Positions 15,110 through 22,798 of a stretch of 33,800 nt of DNA are shown piece after piece. The stretch is taken from positions 1 through 33,800 of the forward strand of contig JAJDER010000139.1 in NCBI GenBank assembly GCA_029259725.1. Direction: 5' to 3'. The first letter of the stretch is position 1, and every line of letters begins with the position of its first letter. The notes beneath the pieces were generated by a model. The model saw only the letters and a program-made list of their open reading frames with translations, did not search any database and had not been told where the DNA came from. A program made the position numbers and the translations under genes. Origin of the DNA: Planctomycetota bacterium (GTDB lineage Bacteria > Planctomycetota > B15-G4).

Positions 15110-16207
15110 TCAGGCGAAGTGCTTGCCGAAGCGATTCGCGATGAACGCGCTGAAGGGCACGTCCTCCTGGCGCACGAAGCCCGTGGCAGGGAGGGCACCC
15201 TGGACGTGCAGGTCGAGCACGCCGCAGAGGCCCGCGGCGGTGGTGATCTGGATGGCGCCCCAGTGCGTGCCGTCGATCTCCTTGTTGTAGATCTTCGTCG
15301 CGTAGCTGCGCTGGCTCAGGCGACCGTCGGGCGTGGTGCCACTGGCCGTGACGAAGATCAGCACCACGTCCTGTGACGTGTACGGCAGGCTGCGTTCGAA
15401 GATGCGCGCGAGGTCTCCCTGGTCATCCTTGAAGCGCAGGTCTTCCATGAGCAGCGCGATCAGGTCGCGGTGCCCCGGGTAGCGGATCGACTTGTAGTCG
15501 AGGTTGCGGACCTTGCCGTCCCAGGTCTCCGCGAGCGTGCCCAGCCCGCCGGACGTGTTGAAGGCCTCGAACTCCTGGCCGTCGAAGCTGAGTCGCTCGA
15601 GGCCTTCGAGTGGCGGCACGGCGGTGAGCTGGCCGTCGACCACCGATTCGCACGGGTTGGCGTACTCGTTGATCAGGCCGGACGTGCTCCAGGTCAGGTT
15701 GTACTTCAGCCGGTTGTGCGGGAACATCGGCAGCGCACCGACGCGCAGCTTGACCGTGTCCAGCGCCGTGAAGTCCGTCGCGAGGTGGTTCGCGGCGATG
15801 GTGATGAAGCCCGGCGCAAGCCCGCACTGCGGGATGAACGCGGCGGCGGCGCCCTGGCTGAGCTGCTTGACCCGTTTGGTCGTGGCCACGTCCTCGGTCA
15901 GGTCGAGGTAGTGCACGCCGTGCTCGCGCGCCACCTCTGCGATCAGCACGTTGCAGTGGAAGGGTGCGCAGCTCAGCACGTAGTCCTGACCCGCCAGTGC
16001 GTCGGTGATCGCGGCGCGGTCGGTGAAGTCGACGGCGCAGGCGGACGTCCCGGGAAGCGCGCTTCCGTCGGAGCGGCGGATCGCGGCGTCGGCGGCGGCC
16101 TGATCCACGTCGGCGGCGGTGACGGCGTAGTCTCCGGCGTTGCCGAGGAGCGAGATGACGAGACGGCCGACCTTGCCGGCGCCGAGAACGACGACCTTCT
16201 TGGACAT
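15110..16207 (-). CDS. Saccharopine dehydrogenase-family NAD(P)-dependent oxidoreductase
   Basis: 365 residues. The N-terminal Rossmann domain opens with VVVLGAGKVGRLV (G9, G11, G14), and an Asp at the end of the second strand (TAADVD) suggests NAD preference. A later stretch reads CAPFHCNVLIAEVAREHGVHYLDLTED, followed by CGLAPGF and the C-terminal domain of COG1748 proteins. Relatives include saccharopine dehydrogenase, lysine 6-dehydrogenase and carboxynorspermidine dehydrogenase, so the substrate is probably an amino acid or polyamine imine, but which one is not clear. ATG 16207 has GGAAG 5 nt upstream. A good promoter lies at 16289-16318 and a G/C-rich leader in between. The spermidine-synthase-like gene near 22 kb is too distant to argue for a pathway. 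Confidence 0.9.
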   Translation of the reverse strand: MSKKVVVLGAGKVGRLVISLLGNAGDYAVTAADVDQAAADAAIRRSDGSALPGTSACAVDFTDRAAITDALAGQDYVLSCAPFHCNVLIAEVAREHGVHYLDLTEDVATTKRVKQLSQGAAAAFIPQCGLAPGFITIAANHLATDFTALDTVKLRVGALPMFPHNRLKYNLTWSTSGLINEYANPCESVVDGQLTAVPPLEGLERLSFDGQEFEAFNTSGGLGTLAETWDGKVRNLDYKSIRYPGHRDLIALLMEDLRFKDDQGDLARIFERSLPYTSQDVVLIFVTASGTTPDGRLSQRSYATKIYNKEIDGTHWGAIQITTAAGLCGVLDLHVQGALPATGFVRQEDVPFSAFIANRFGKHFA

Positions 16208-16245
16208 GGGAACTTCCGGGGTGGTGATCGCGACGGCCCGCGCGC

Positions 16246-16288
16246 GGGAGGGGCGAGGGGCCTGGCCGGGATCCGGGAGGGGCGGGGG
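16246..16288 (+). other. Quadruplex-prone G-rich tract in the leader of the oxidoreductase gene
   Basis: The plus strand carries seven runs of three or more G (16246-16248, 16250-16253, 16257-16260, 16268-16270, 16275-16277, 16279-16282, 16284-16288). The last four have loops of 4, 1 and 1 nt and fit a canonical G-quadruplex. For the minus-strand gene this is the template strand, just downstream of the predicted transcription start, where it could impede polymerase. Confidence 0.5.
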
Positions 16289-16318
16289 ATCCTATCGATC
16301 GGTGGCCGGGCGCGTCGA
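16289..16318 (-). promoter_or_regulatory. Sigma70-type promoter of the saccharopine dehydrogenase-family gene
   Basis: On the minus strand -35 TCGACG (16313-16318; four of six) and -10 TAGGAT (16289-16294; four of six) are 18 nt apart. The start would be near 16282, giving a leader of about 75 nt. Confidence 0.5.
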
Positions 16319-16361
16319 GGCGAGCGCGCCTCGCGGAGCCGAGCGCGGCGGCCCGGTCCGG

Positions 16362-17435
16362 TCAGCGAGCGGTGAGGTCGCGACGCAGCACCGTCTCGCC
16401 GTCCTCGATCTCCCCGGTGTCCAGGAAACCGAGGCCTTCGTAGAACGGCCGCGGACTCCCGTGGCCCTCGACCACGCTGGTGAAGAGCACGTCCGGGCGA
16501 GAAAGCGTGCGCACGTGGTCGAAGACCTGCTCCATGGCGTGGCGGCCGTAGCCGCAGCCCTGGTGGCGCTGGTCGATCATCAGGCGCCACAGCCACACGC
16601 CCTCGTCCGCCGGATTGTCGGAGAGCATCACGAAGCCCACCGGCGTGTCGTCGGCGTAGATGGCGCGGTGCCAGGCGTGCTCGGAGAAGTGGGCCTGGGA
16701 GAGGGACACGGCGTTGGTCGCCACGAAGCCGCGCTGCGCCGGAGCCACGTCCAGCTTCAGGATCGACACGATCGTCGCCTCGTCGATCTCGCGCAGGCTG
16801 ACCGTGGCCGTGTCGGGGTTCATGGCCGCCTCTCTCCCGGTGGGCGTCGCGGCGTCCCGTCCGGCCTGGGGCGCGGCGGTCTCCGCCGTGAGCGCCGCCA
16901 GGGCCTCGTCCGCGGTCACGACGTCCGCGAAGCCGAATCCCAGCGTGGCCATGGCCGCGGCGTGCACGTCGGCGGCGGAGACCGTGCGCTCCCCGAACTC
17001 GCTCCCGCGCGTCGCGCAGGCATCGTGGACGACGCGACAGCGGTAGCCGAGGTCCGCGGCGGCACGCGTGGTGCCCTCGATGCACATGTGGCTCATGGCG
17101 CCGACCACGACCAGCTCCTCGATCCCGAACGACCGCAGTCGCGGCTGCAGGGAGGTGCGCTGGAAGGCGTTCACGGCGTGCTTGGTGAAGACCGCCTCGC
17201 CCGGCGCCGGTGCCACGGTCGGGTGGATCCCGGCGCCGTCGCTTCCCGGCCGGAAGAAGGGAGCGTCCGTGGACTCGAACTCGTGACGCACGTGGATCAC
17301 GGGACGACCCTGCTCCCGGAAGCGCGCGAGCAGCGTCGCGGCCCGTTCGGCGGCGGCGGCCATGCCCTCCAGCTCCCAGGCGCCGCCCGGGAAGGAGTCG
17401 TTCTGGATGTCGATCAGGAGCAGGGCGATGGTCAT
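16362..17435 (-). CDS. Isochorismatase-like hydrolase fused to a GNAT acetyltransferase
   Basis: 357 residues. Residues 1-185 are a cysteine hydrolase of the isochorismatase superfamily: LLLIDIQNDSFPGG with D9, FTKHAVNAF with K85, and GAMSHMCIEGTTRAAADLGY with nucleophile C118 form the D-K-C triad. A flexible Ala-rich linker (about 186-204) leads to a GNAT domain (205-355): acetyl-CoA loop QRHQGCGYGRHAM and FYEGLGF. The start of the GNAT part (SILKLDVAPAQRGFVATNAV) resembles BltD/SpeG-like polyamine acetyltransferases. M205 (ATG 16823) is preceded by GGGAG/GAGG-like bases, so a free 153-residue GNAT could also be made. The gene is divergent from the methyltransferase, with 50 bp between starts. 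Substrates are not predictable; nicotinamidase-like or carbamoyl-amide hydrolysis and amine acetylation are possible. Confidence 0.9.
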   Translation of the reverse strand: MTIALLLIDIQNDSFPGGAWELEGMAAAAERAATLLARFREQGRPVIHVRHEFESTDAPFFRPGSDGAGIHPTVAPAPGEAVFTKHAVNAFQRTSLQPRLRSFGIEELVVVGAMSHMCIEGTTRAAADLGYRCRVVHDACATRGSEFGERTVSAADVHAAAMATLGFGFADVVTADEALAALTAETAAPQAGRDAATPTGREAAMNPDTATVSLREIDEATIVSILKLDVAPAQRGFVATNAVSLSQAHFSEHAWHRAIYADDTPVGFVMLSDNPADEGVWLWRLMIDQRHQGCGYGRHAMEQVFDHVRTLSRPDVLFTSVVEGHGSPRPFYEGLGFLDTGEIEDGETVLRRDLTAR

Positions 17436-17473
17436 CGGGTGGATCCGTGGCGGGTGCGGCCGGGTCGGACCCG

Positions 17474-17479
17474 TATCGT
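17474..17479 (+). promoter_or_regulatory. Candidate -10 box (TATCGT) directly before the methyltransferase
   Basis: TATCGT matches TATAAT at four positions and ends 6 nt before ATG 17486. No ribosome site is present between box and start, so a leaderless mRNA is suggested. No good -35 is seen. Confidence 0.35.
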
Positions 17480-17485
17480 GCCCGA

Positions 17486-18262
17486 ATGGACGCCGCCTTG
17501 CCGTGGAACAATCCTCTGCCCGAAGCCGTCGTCGATCACGTCGTGGCGCGGCTCGACCTGGTGCCCGGCTCGCGGCTGCTGGACGTGGGCTGCGGACGCG
17601 GGGAGCTCCTGGCCCGCGCGCTGACCACCGCGGGCGTGACCGCCACGGGCATCGATCCCGACCAGGCCGAACTGGAGCGCGCCCGGGCGCGCCTGGGTGA
17701 GGCGTCCGCGCGCGTCGTCTGGCACGCGTGCGGGGTGGCCGACGTGCCGCCGCCGGATCGGGCCGCGGGAAGCTTCGACGCCGCGCTGTGCATCGGCGCG
17801 ACCCACGCCTTCGCTGACCGGCGGGAGGGGCTGCCCGCGACCCTCGACGCGCTCACCGTGCTGCTGCGTCCGGGCGGCGTGCTGGCCGTCGCCGAGGGCT
17901 ACTGGCGGCAGCTGCCCGACGCTGGATACCTCGCGGCGACTGGCATCGGCCGGGACGACTACCGCACCCACGCCGAGAATCTCGCGCTGGGTGAACGGCG
18001 CGGACTGCTCCCCGAGTTCATCGCGGTGAGCTCGCTGGGGGACTGGGACCACTTCGAGGGCGCCCACGAACGCGCGGCGCTGGAACCGCACGCACGGCAC
18101 CCCGAGGACGAGGCGGCCCGTGCGCGAGCCGAGCAGCGTCGCGTCTGGACTGACGCCTACCGCCGCTGGGGGCGCGCGACGCTCGGCTTCGCCGTCTACG
18201 TGTTCCGCTTGCCGGTGGCGAGCGCGCGCAGATCAGGCTCCAGACCCACGGCCTCGGCGTAA
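17486..18262 (+). CDS. Class I SAM-dependent methyltransferase
   Basis: 258 residues with the methyltransferase Rossmann fold. Motif I is LLDVGCGRGELLARAL (35-50), the acidic end of strand 2 is GIDPDQAE, motif IV is SFDAALCIGATHAFADR and the post-motif strand is LLRPGGVLAVAEGYW. The C-terminal helices include DDYRTHAENL and WTDAYRRWGRATLGFAVYVFR. The pattern resembles the UbiE/MenG-type small-molecule group; the substrate is unknown. The start is ATG 17486, since the frame upstream is antisense to the neighbouring gene and lacks any domain. It is divergent from the isochorismatase-GNAT gene and its last 67 bp overlap the 3' end of the convergent glycosylase gene, so its C-terminal tail (about 22 residues) lies inside the overlap. 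Confidence 0.9.
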   Translation: MDAALPWNNPLPEAVVDHVVARLDLVPGSRLLDVGCGRGELLARALTTAGVTATGIDPDQAELERARARLGEASARVVWHACGVADVPPPDRAAGSFDAALCIGATHAFADRREGLPATLDALTVLLRPGGVLAVAEGYWRQLPDAGYLAATGIGRDDYRTHAENLALGERRGLLPEFIAVSSLGDWDHFEGAHERAALEPHARHPEDEAARARAEQRRVWTDAYRRWGRATLGFAVYVFRLPVASARRSGSRPTASA

Positions 18263-19431
18263 CGGGCCAGCGCGGAGTCCACCGCGGCCGCGTCGGCCGG
18301 GCGCGCGGGGCGCGGCGGATCGTCGCCCTCGTAGTGTCGGCTCAGCACGCGCAGCCGGCCCGACTTCACCTCGGCCTTGAGGTCCACGCGCGCGACCAGG
18401 CGCTCGCCGGCGAGCACCGGCAGGCAGTAGTACCCGTACACTCGTTGGGCCGCCGGCTTGAAGATCTCGAGCACCTGATCGAAGCCGAACAGGCGCTGCA
18501 CGCGGGCGCGATCCCAGAGCAGCGGATCGAAGGGCGAGAGCAGCACGCCGCGATCGGCCCGCGGGCGGACGCTCGACAGACGTTCGGCCAGCTCGCGGTC
18601 GGCGGGGCGGATCCAGCCCGGCGTGGGGCGGCCCTCCGGATGCTCGAGCGCAACGGCCTCGATCTCGCCCCGGCGCCGGAGCCGCTCCAGCGCCGAGCGG
18701 ATCTCCGGGCCCTGTCGTCGCAGCCGGAACGTCGCGGCCAGGGTGCTCGCGCTGGCCCAGCCATGCCCGCTCAGTGAGCGCAGCAGCAGCACCTCGAAGG
18801 CCCGCGCCTTGCTCATGCGTTGGCCGCGCACCGGTTCGGGGATCACGCGCTCGGTCAGATCGAAGCTGCGCTGGAAGTGACGACGCTCCGCGATCGCGAG
18901 CTCCCCGCTCGACCACAGCGCCGCAGCCACCTTGCGCGCGGCCTTCAGGTCCCACCAGCCGCGACTGCCGCGCCCCTCCATGTCGATCGAGCGCAGCGCA
19001 CCCTCGGCGCGGATGCGCGCGCGCAGCTCCCGTGTCTCCTTCGGGTAGCGCCCCATGACGTCGCCCCACCAGGGATGATCGCGGAACGCACGCCGCCGCC
19101 AGCCGAGCGCGGGGTACAGCTCCAGCGGGATCCAGCTGGCCTCGTGCCCCCAGTACTCGAACAGCGGTTCACCGGGCGCGAGCAGGGCCTCGCCGAGCGC
19201 CGGGTCCAAGCCCTCGAGACGCGCGAGCAGCACGAGCACGTGGCTGCGCGCACCGGCGATCGACACCGTGTCGAGCTGCAGGTAGCCGAAGCGCCGGATC
19301 ACCGCGTGCGCCGCCGCTCGCGCGCGCGCGCCACTTCCGCGCGCCCGCGCCGGCAGTCCGGTCCACTCCGGCTTGAGCAAGCCCGCCCGCGCGAGCGCCA
19401 GGCGTCGCGCGGCACGCAGGCCGAGCACCAC
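18196..19431 (-). CDS. YcaQ/AlkZ-type DNA glycosylase (winged-helix, crosslink repair)
   Basis: 411 residues of the COG3214 winged-helix family, whose studied members (E. coli YcaQ, Streptomyces AlkZ) unhook DNA interstrand crosslinks or remove bulky N-alkyl adducts. The catalytic Q-phi-D motif of the YcaQ branch is visible as QLD (52-54) in FGYLQLDTVSIAGARSHVLV. Other family landmarks are FEYWGHEASWIPLELYP, LLSPFDPLLWDRARVQRLFG and YGYYCLPVLAGERLVARVDLK. The length matches YcaQ. The start is GTG 19431 or the adjacent GTG 19428; GGGAG overlaps this position and better suits the second. It lies 28 bp downstream of the protease gene on the same strand and overlaps the methyltransferase tail. 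It probably defends against alkylating or crosslinking metabolites. Confidence 0.9.
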   Translation of the reverse strand: MVLGLRAARRLALARAGLLKPEWTGLPARARGSGARARAAAHAVIRRFGYLQLDTVSIAGARSHVLVLLARLEGLDPALGEALLAPGEPLFEYWGHEASWIPLELYPALGWRRRAFRDHPWWGDVMGRYPKETRELRARIRAEGALRSIDMEGRGSRGWWDLKAARKVAAALWSSGELAIAERRHFQRSFDLTERVIPEPVRGQRMSKARAFEVLLLRSLSGHGWASASTLAATFRLRRQGPEIRSALERLRRRGEIEAVALEHPEGRPTPGWIRPADRELAERLSSVRPRADRGVLLSPFDPLLWDRARVQRLFGFDQVLEIFKPAAQRVYGYYCLPVLAGERLVARVDLKAEVKSGRLRVLSRHYEGDDPPRPARPADAAAVDSALARYAEAVGLEPDLRALATGKRNT

Positions 19432-19459
19432 TCTCCCATCCGATGTGGTCAGGACGACC

Positions 19460-21136
19460 TCAGACGATGATCCACGTCTGCAGGGCGCCCGAGGCTCCCT
19501 GCAGCGCGGCCCCGTCGAAGGTGATCACCTGGCTCCAGAACATCAGCCCCGCGGCGGACGCCGGGATGGGCAGGATCAGGTCGCCGAGGCCCGCGTCGTC
19601 GAGCGCCGCGTTCGAGAGCGTGATCGGTGCGGCGAGGATGTTGAAGCCGCCGAACGAGAAGGTCGTGTTGGACAGGCTGATGACCAGGTACGCGGTGTCC
19701 TGGGCGCCACCGGCATAGGCCCAGGTCATGTCCGTGCCGGATTGCTCCAGGGGGGGGACGACGAGCACGGGCGGGTCCGCCGCGATCCACTCGAACGCCG
19801 CGGGGCCGCTCGTGCCCGAGCTGTTGGCGACGACGATCGGCGCCGAACCCAGGGCCGCCGGCGCCGCCGGCACCAGCGTGATGCGGTTGGCGTTGACGAC
19901 TTCGAACTGCGACGGCGTGTACACGTCGCTGCCGACGGTCACCGTGCTCGTCCCGAGGAAGTTGTCGCCCAGGATCGTCACCGTACCCGGCGGGAAGGTG
20001 GCCAGCGAAGTCGGGGCCACCGAGCTGATCGACGGCGGTCCGCAGCTTGCGCAGATGCCCTGGGGGTTGTTCATCGCGTCCTGCAACGACGTGAGCTGGA
20101 TGTCGGTGCCGCTGTTCTGTCCGCTCGAGCAGCCGCCGTGGGTGTGGATGCCGATGGCCACGTCACCCTCCTCCCAGATCACCGGCGACCCCGAGTTGCC
20201 GCCCTGGGTGTCCGTCTGGTAGCCGAGTTGCGTGCCGCTGTCGGACACGAAGGGCCCGACGTGGGTCTGCTGGATGTTGTCGAACATCCCGTCGTCGGCG
20301 CCGTAGCCGGTGATGCGGATCGAGTTGCCCGAGACCGGCGGCGGGTTCTGCAGCGTGAACCAGCTGCCCATGGCCTGGGCCGCCGTCAGCCCGGTGTTGC
20401 TGTTGGGGAAGGTGCCGAAGTAGGACCAGTCGTTGCCCGTGCCCTGGCCGCCGTTGCTCTGGATCGAGGTCGGGTCGACCGCGTACTGGTCCTCCGGCGG
20501 CGGGTGGTTGAGGCTGCCGCTGGAGCTGCTCAGGGGAACGTTGAACTGCATCGTGTCGATCGTGCCGACGCAGTGCCCGGCCGAGAGGAAACACTGGTTG
20601 CAGTCGTCGATCATCCAGGCCGTGCAGACGACGGGCATCAGGCGGCCGACGCGCGGGTCGCTGCTGGGGACGCGATCGTCCGTCGCGCCGCACTGGCTGT
20701 CCGCCGTGCCGAAGGGCACGCCGACGTCGACGGTCGAGAGCTTGACGCGGTTGAGCCCCGTGCCCGGCTGTGCGACGACCTCGACGAGGACCGTCTCCCC
20801 GTTGAAGTAGGCCGAGGAGTCCTGCCACTGCTTGGCGTGGATCCGGTTCATGCGCTGCTGGGCACCGTCTTCCAGCGACGTGATGCGCAGGACCGACGCG
20901 GTGCCGTTGCCAGGCTCGCCCGAGAGCTCGACCTCGCTGAAGTACAGGCGCAGCGAGCGCGCCGTGTCCACGCTGACCGGGAACCCGATGATGACCTGCT
21001 CGTGATCGGTGTCGTTGGCGACCCAGCCCGAGTCGTAGCCGTACTCGACGTTGACGTCGGGCGGGACCTCGTCCTGTGCCACGATCGGCAGGCTGAGGAC
21101 GAGGAGCGAGACCAGCAGCAAGGAGAGCAGACGCAT
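19460..21136 (-). CDS. Exported trypsin-like serine protease with IPT/TIG and C-terminal module
   Basis: 558 residues. The signal peptide MRLLSLLLVSLLVLSLPIVAQ is cut near VAQ-DE. An N-terminal beta-rich region (about 25-140) precedes an S1 trypsin-like domain (about 150-355) with a full triad: H188 (LSAGHC, with C182/C189 placed for the usual disulphide), D236 (TGNDWSYF) and S315 (GGNSGSP). Residues about 368-448 are an IPT/TIG domain (PPSISSVAPTSLATFPPGT; ILGDNFLG). The last 100 residues (FGGFNILAAPITL; LGDLILPIPASAAGLMFWSQ) resemble the C-terminal module of the propeller proteins at 23833 and 27969. The in-frame ATG 21148 is an alternative start; neither has a clear ribosome site. It is probably secreted or held at the cell surface. 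The gene follows the membrane-protein gene after a 204-bp gap. Confidence 0.92.
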   Translation of the reverse strand: MRLLSLLLVSLLVLSLPIVAQDEVPPDVNVEYGYDSGWVANDTDHEQVIIGFPVSVDTARSLRLYFSEVELSGEPGNGTASVLRITSLEDGAQQRMNRIHAKQWQDSSAYFNGETVLVEVVAQPGTGLNRVKLSTVDVGVPFGTADSQCGATDDRVPSSDPRVGRLMPVVCTAWMIDDCNQCFLSAGHCVGTIDTMQFNVPLSSSSGSLNHPPPEDQYAVDPTSIQSNGGQGTGNDWSYFGTFPNSNTGLTAAQAMGSWFTLQNPPPVSGNSIRITGYGADDGMFDNIQQTHVGPFVSDSGTQLGYQTDTQGGNSGSPVIWEEGDVAIGIHTHGGCSSGQNSGTDIQLTSLQDAMNNPQGICASCGPPSISSVAPTSLATFPPGTVTILGDNFLGTSTVTVGSDVYTPSQFEVVNANRITLVPAAPAALGSAPIVVANSSGTSGPAAFEWIAADPPVLVVPPLEQSGTDMTWAYAGGAQDTAYLVISLSNTTFSFGGFNILAAPITLSNAALDDAGLGDLILPIPASAAGLMFWSQVITFDGAALQGASGALQTWIIV

Positions 21137-21340
21137 CGGGGATCTCATCTCGCCCGGCGTGGGGAAACGCGGGCGCGGGGGGCTCGGGGATACCTTCCAG
21201 GCCGCGATCGCACCAAGGCAGCCGGTGGCGCGCGTCGCCCTCTCAGTCTGCCACAGATCGCGGGAGTGCCCAGTCCACACCGCGCCAGGGCGGTGGGGAT
21301 GATGTCCCAGTCCCGGTGGAACCGCCGTGTGGGAGGGGTC

Positions 21341-21904
21341 CTAGAAGGCGTCCGGCCAGAGCCAGCCGAACGTGCCGGCGGTGACCAGCCCGTAGATGAT
21401 GCCGTCGACCAGGAACTTGAGGCTCGTGAACCAGGCCACTCCCTTCCAGATCGACATCGTGAAGTTGCTCATGCCGTAGAGCGCGATGGCGATCGTGCCG
21501 GTCAGGCGGAACACGTCGTGGTAGCTGCTGAGCGGGGTGAGGGCGAGCGTGCCCACGTACCCCGCCACGAGGCTGACCAGCACCGAGTACAGGAACCACT
21601 GCGTCAGGCTCTTGCCCATGGCGGGCGGCCCGTTCGGCAGCACGACCAGGAAGCCGACCGGCCCGTTCTTGTACTTCTCGAGCATCTCGGGCGAGCCCAT
21701 CTCCTGCATCGACTTCGGGCAGGGCAGGGCGTACTCGCCGGGGCCGACGCCCTTCTCACGGAGCGCCGCCATCACGCCGTCTTCGTCGGCGAGCGGTTGG
21801 TGGTCGTTCCTGTGCATGGGCGTGGCCATGTGGATGACCGAGCTCGCGATGAACACGAACACGGCCGACACCAGTACGGGCAGCCAGAGATCCATCAGTT
21901 CCAT
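21341..21904 (-). CDS. Conserved integral membrane protein of unknown function
   Basis: 187 residues with about four membrane helices: about 6-26 (LWLPVLVSAVFVFIASSVIHM), about 102-122 (FLYSVLVSLVAGYVGTLAL), about 132-152 and about 158-178. Between the first two is a soluble loop with a striking run, HMATPMHRNDHQPLADEDGV, followed by PGEYALPCPKSM and GPVGFLVVLPNGPPAMGKS. I recall similar uncharacterised proteins in several phyla but know no function. His, Asp and Cys in the loop could bind a metal; that is only a guess. ATG 21904 has AGGGGG 5 nt upstream. A promoter is proposed at 21970-21999. The protease gene follows on the same strand after about 200 bp. Confidence 0.85.
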   Translation of the reverse strand: MELMDLWLPVLVSAVFVFIASSVIHMATPMHRNDHQPLADEDGVMAALREKGVGPGEYALPCPKSMQEMGSPEMLEKYKNGPVGFLVVLPNGPPAMGKSLTQWFLYSVLVSLVAGYVGTLALTPLSSYHDVFRLTGTIAIALYGMSNFTMSIWKGVAWFTSLKFLVDGIIYGLVTAGTFGWLWPDAF

Positions 21905-21969
21905 GGGGTCCCCCTGTGAAGGTCCGCGTTCTGGATGCGCCCGGCCCGGCGCATCGCTCTCCGCGAGTC

Positions 21970-21999
21970 AGGTTAGCGGAGCGGCCGCGGCGAGATCAA
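21970..21999 (-). promoter_or_regulatory. Candidate promoter of the membrane-protein gene
   Basis: On the minus strand TTGATC (21994-21999; four of six to -35) and TAACCT (21970-21975; a TANNNT box) are 18 nt apart, giving a start near 21963 and a leader of about 60 nt. A GAGATC/GATCTC inverted repeat (21992-21997 and 22007-22012) overlaps the -35. Confidence 0.4.
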
Positions 22000-22087
22000 A
22001 GCGGCCGATCTCCATTCGTGCGCCGACGGTCGGCCGGCACCATCAGGAGATTCTCCGGATCCAGGCCGGACCACTCGGTTCCGCTGA

Positions 22088-22798
22088 CTATTCGAGCCCT
22101 CCGACGGAACCCACGAAGAGCGCGTGTTTGGCACCCTTGTTCGCATGGCCACGCGCACGCACGGTCACGCTCTGCGTGGTGAAGCCGCACTTCTCCATGC
22201 GCGCGGCGAAGCGCGGACTCGCGAACGCCGACCAGACCACCAGCTTGCCGCCCGGGAGCAGCAGGTCCCGCATCGCGTTCAGCCCGTGTCGCCCGTAGAA
22301 CCAGGCGTTGGACGCGGTGGTGAGCGCCTCGGGGCCATTGTCCACGTCCAGCAGGATCGCGTCGTAGGCCGAGGGGCCCGAGAGCAGGTGCTTGCGCAGG
22401 TCCGTTTCGATCACCGTGACGCGCGGGTCGTCCAGCGGCCGGTCGGCGAGGGGGCCGAGCGGCCCGTCCGCGGCGCGGTGCCAGGCGACCACGGTGGGGA
22501 GCAGCTCCACGACGTCGACCTCGGAGTCGTTGTCGAGGGTGTCGAGCACGGCGCGCAGGGCGAAACCGAGTCCCAGGCCTCCGACGAGCACGCGCGCGCC
22601 GCGGTGGTGCGCAAGGTCCTCGCAGCCCTGCTCGGCCATGATCGCTTCGCTGCCATGGACGGCGTCGCTCATGAGCGGCACCCGGTCCACGCGCACGACC
22701 AGGTATCCGGCCTCGCGGGTCAGGGTGACTTCACGCCCGTCGGGCGTCGTGGCGGAGGCGAGGGGCGCGGACACGTGGGCGAGTGTATGCGACGTCAA
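22088..22798 (-). CDS. Spermidine synthase-like methyltransferase-fold protein
   Basis: 236 residues resembling the SpeE superfamily: GARVLVGGLGLGFALRAVLD (nucleotide loop at 73-79), VDVVELLPTVVAWHR (E98), RVTVIETDLRKHL and YDAILLDVDNGPEALTT (D151, D153). The fold fits a spermidine-synthase-like enzyme, but the N-terminal domain is short and the classic GGGDG loop is altered, so true polyamine synthesis is uncertain. The first codon is TTG 22798, whose last two bases overlap the TGA of the upstream nuclease-like gene (TTGA), implying translational coupling. GTG 22774 is an alternative. No independent ribosome site is seen, which supports coupling. Confidence 0.83.
   Translation of the reverse strand: MTSHTLAHVSAPLASATTPDGREVTLTREAGYLVVRVDRVPLMSDAVHGSEAIMAEQGCEDLAHHRGARVLVGGLGLGFALRAVLDTLDNDSEVDVVELLPTVVAWHRAADGPLGPLADRPLDDPRVTVIETDLRKHLLSGPSAYDAILLDVDNGPEALTTASNAWFYGRHGLNAMRDLLLPGGKLVVWSAFASPRFAARMEKCGFTTQSVTVRARGHANKGAKHALFVGSVGGLE

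Noticed and set aside
17210-17485. N-terminal extension of the methyltransferase
   Set aside because: It would run antisense through the isochorismatase gene and is Arg/Ser/Pro-rich. ATG 17486 fits the fold and has a -10 box before it.
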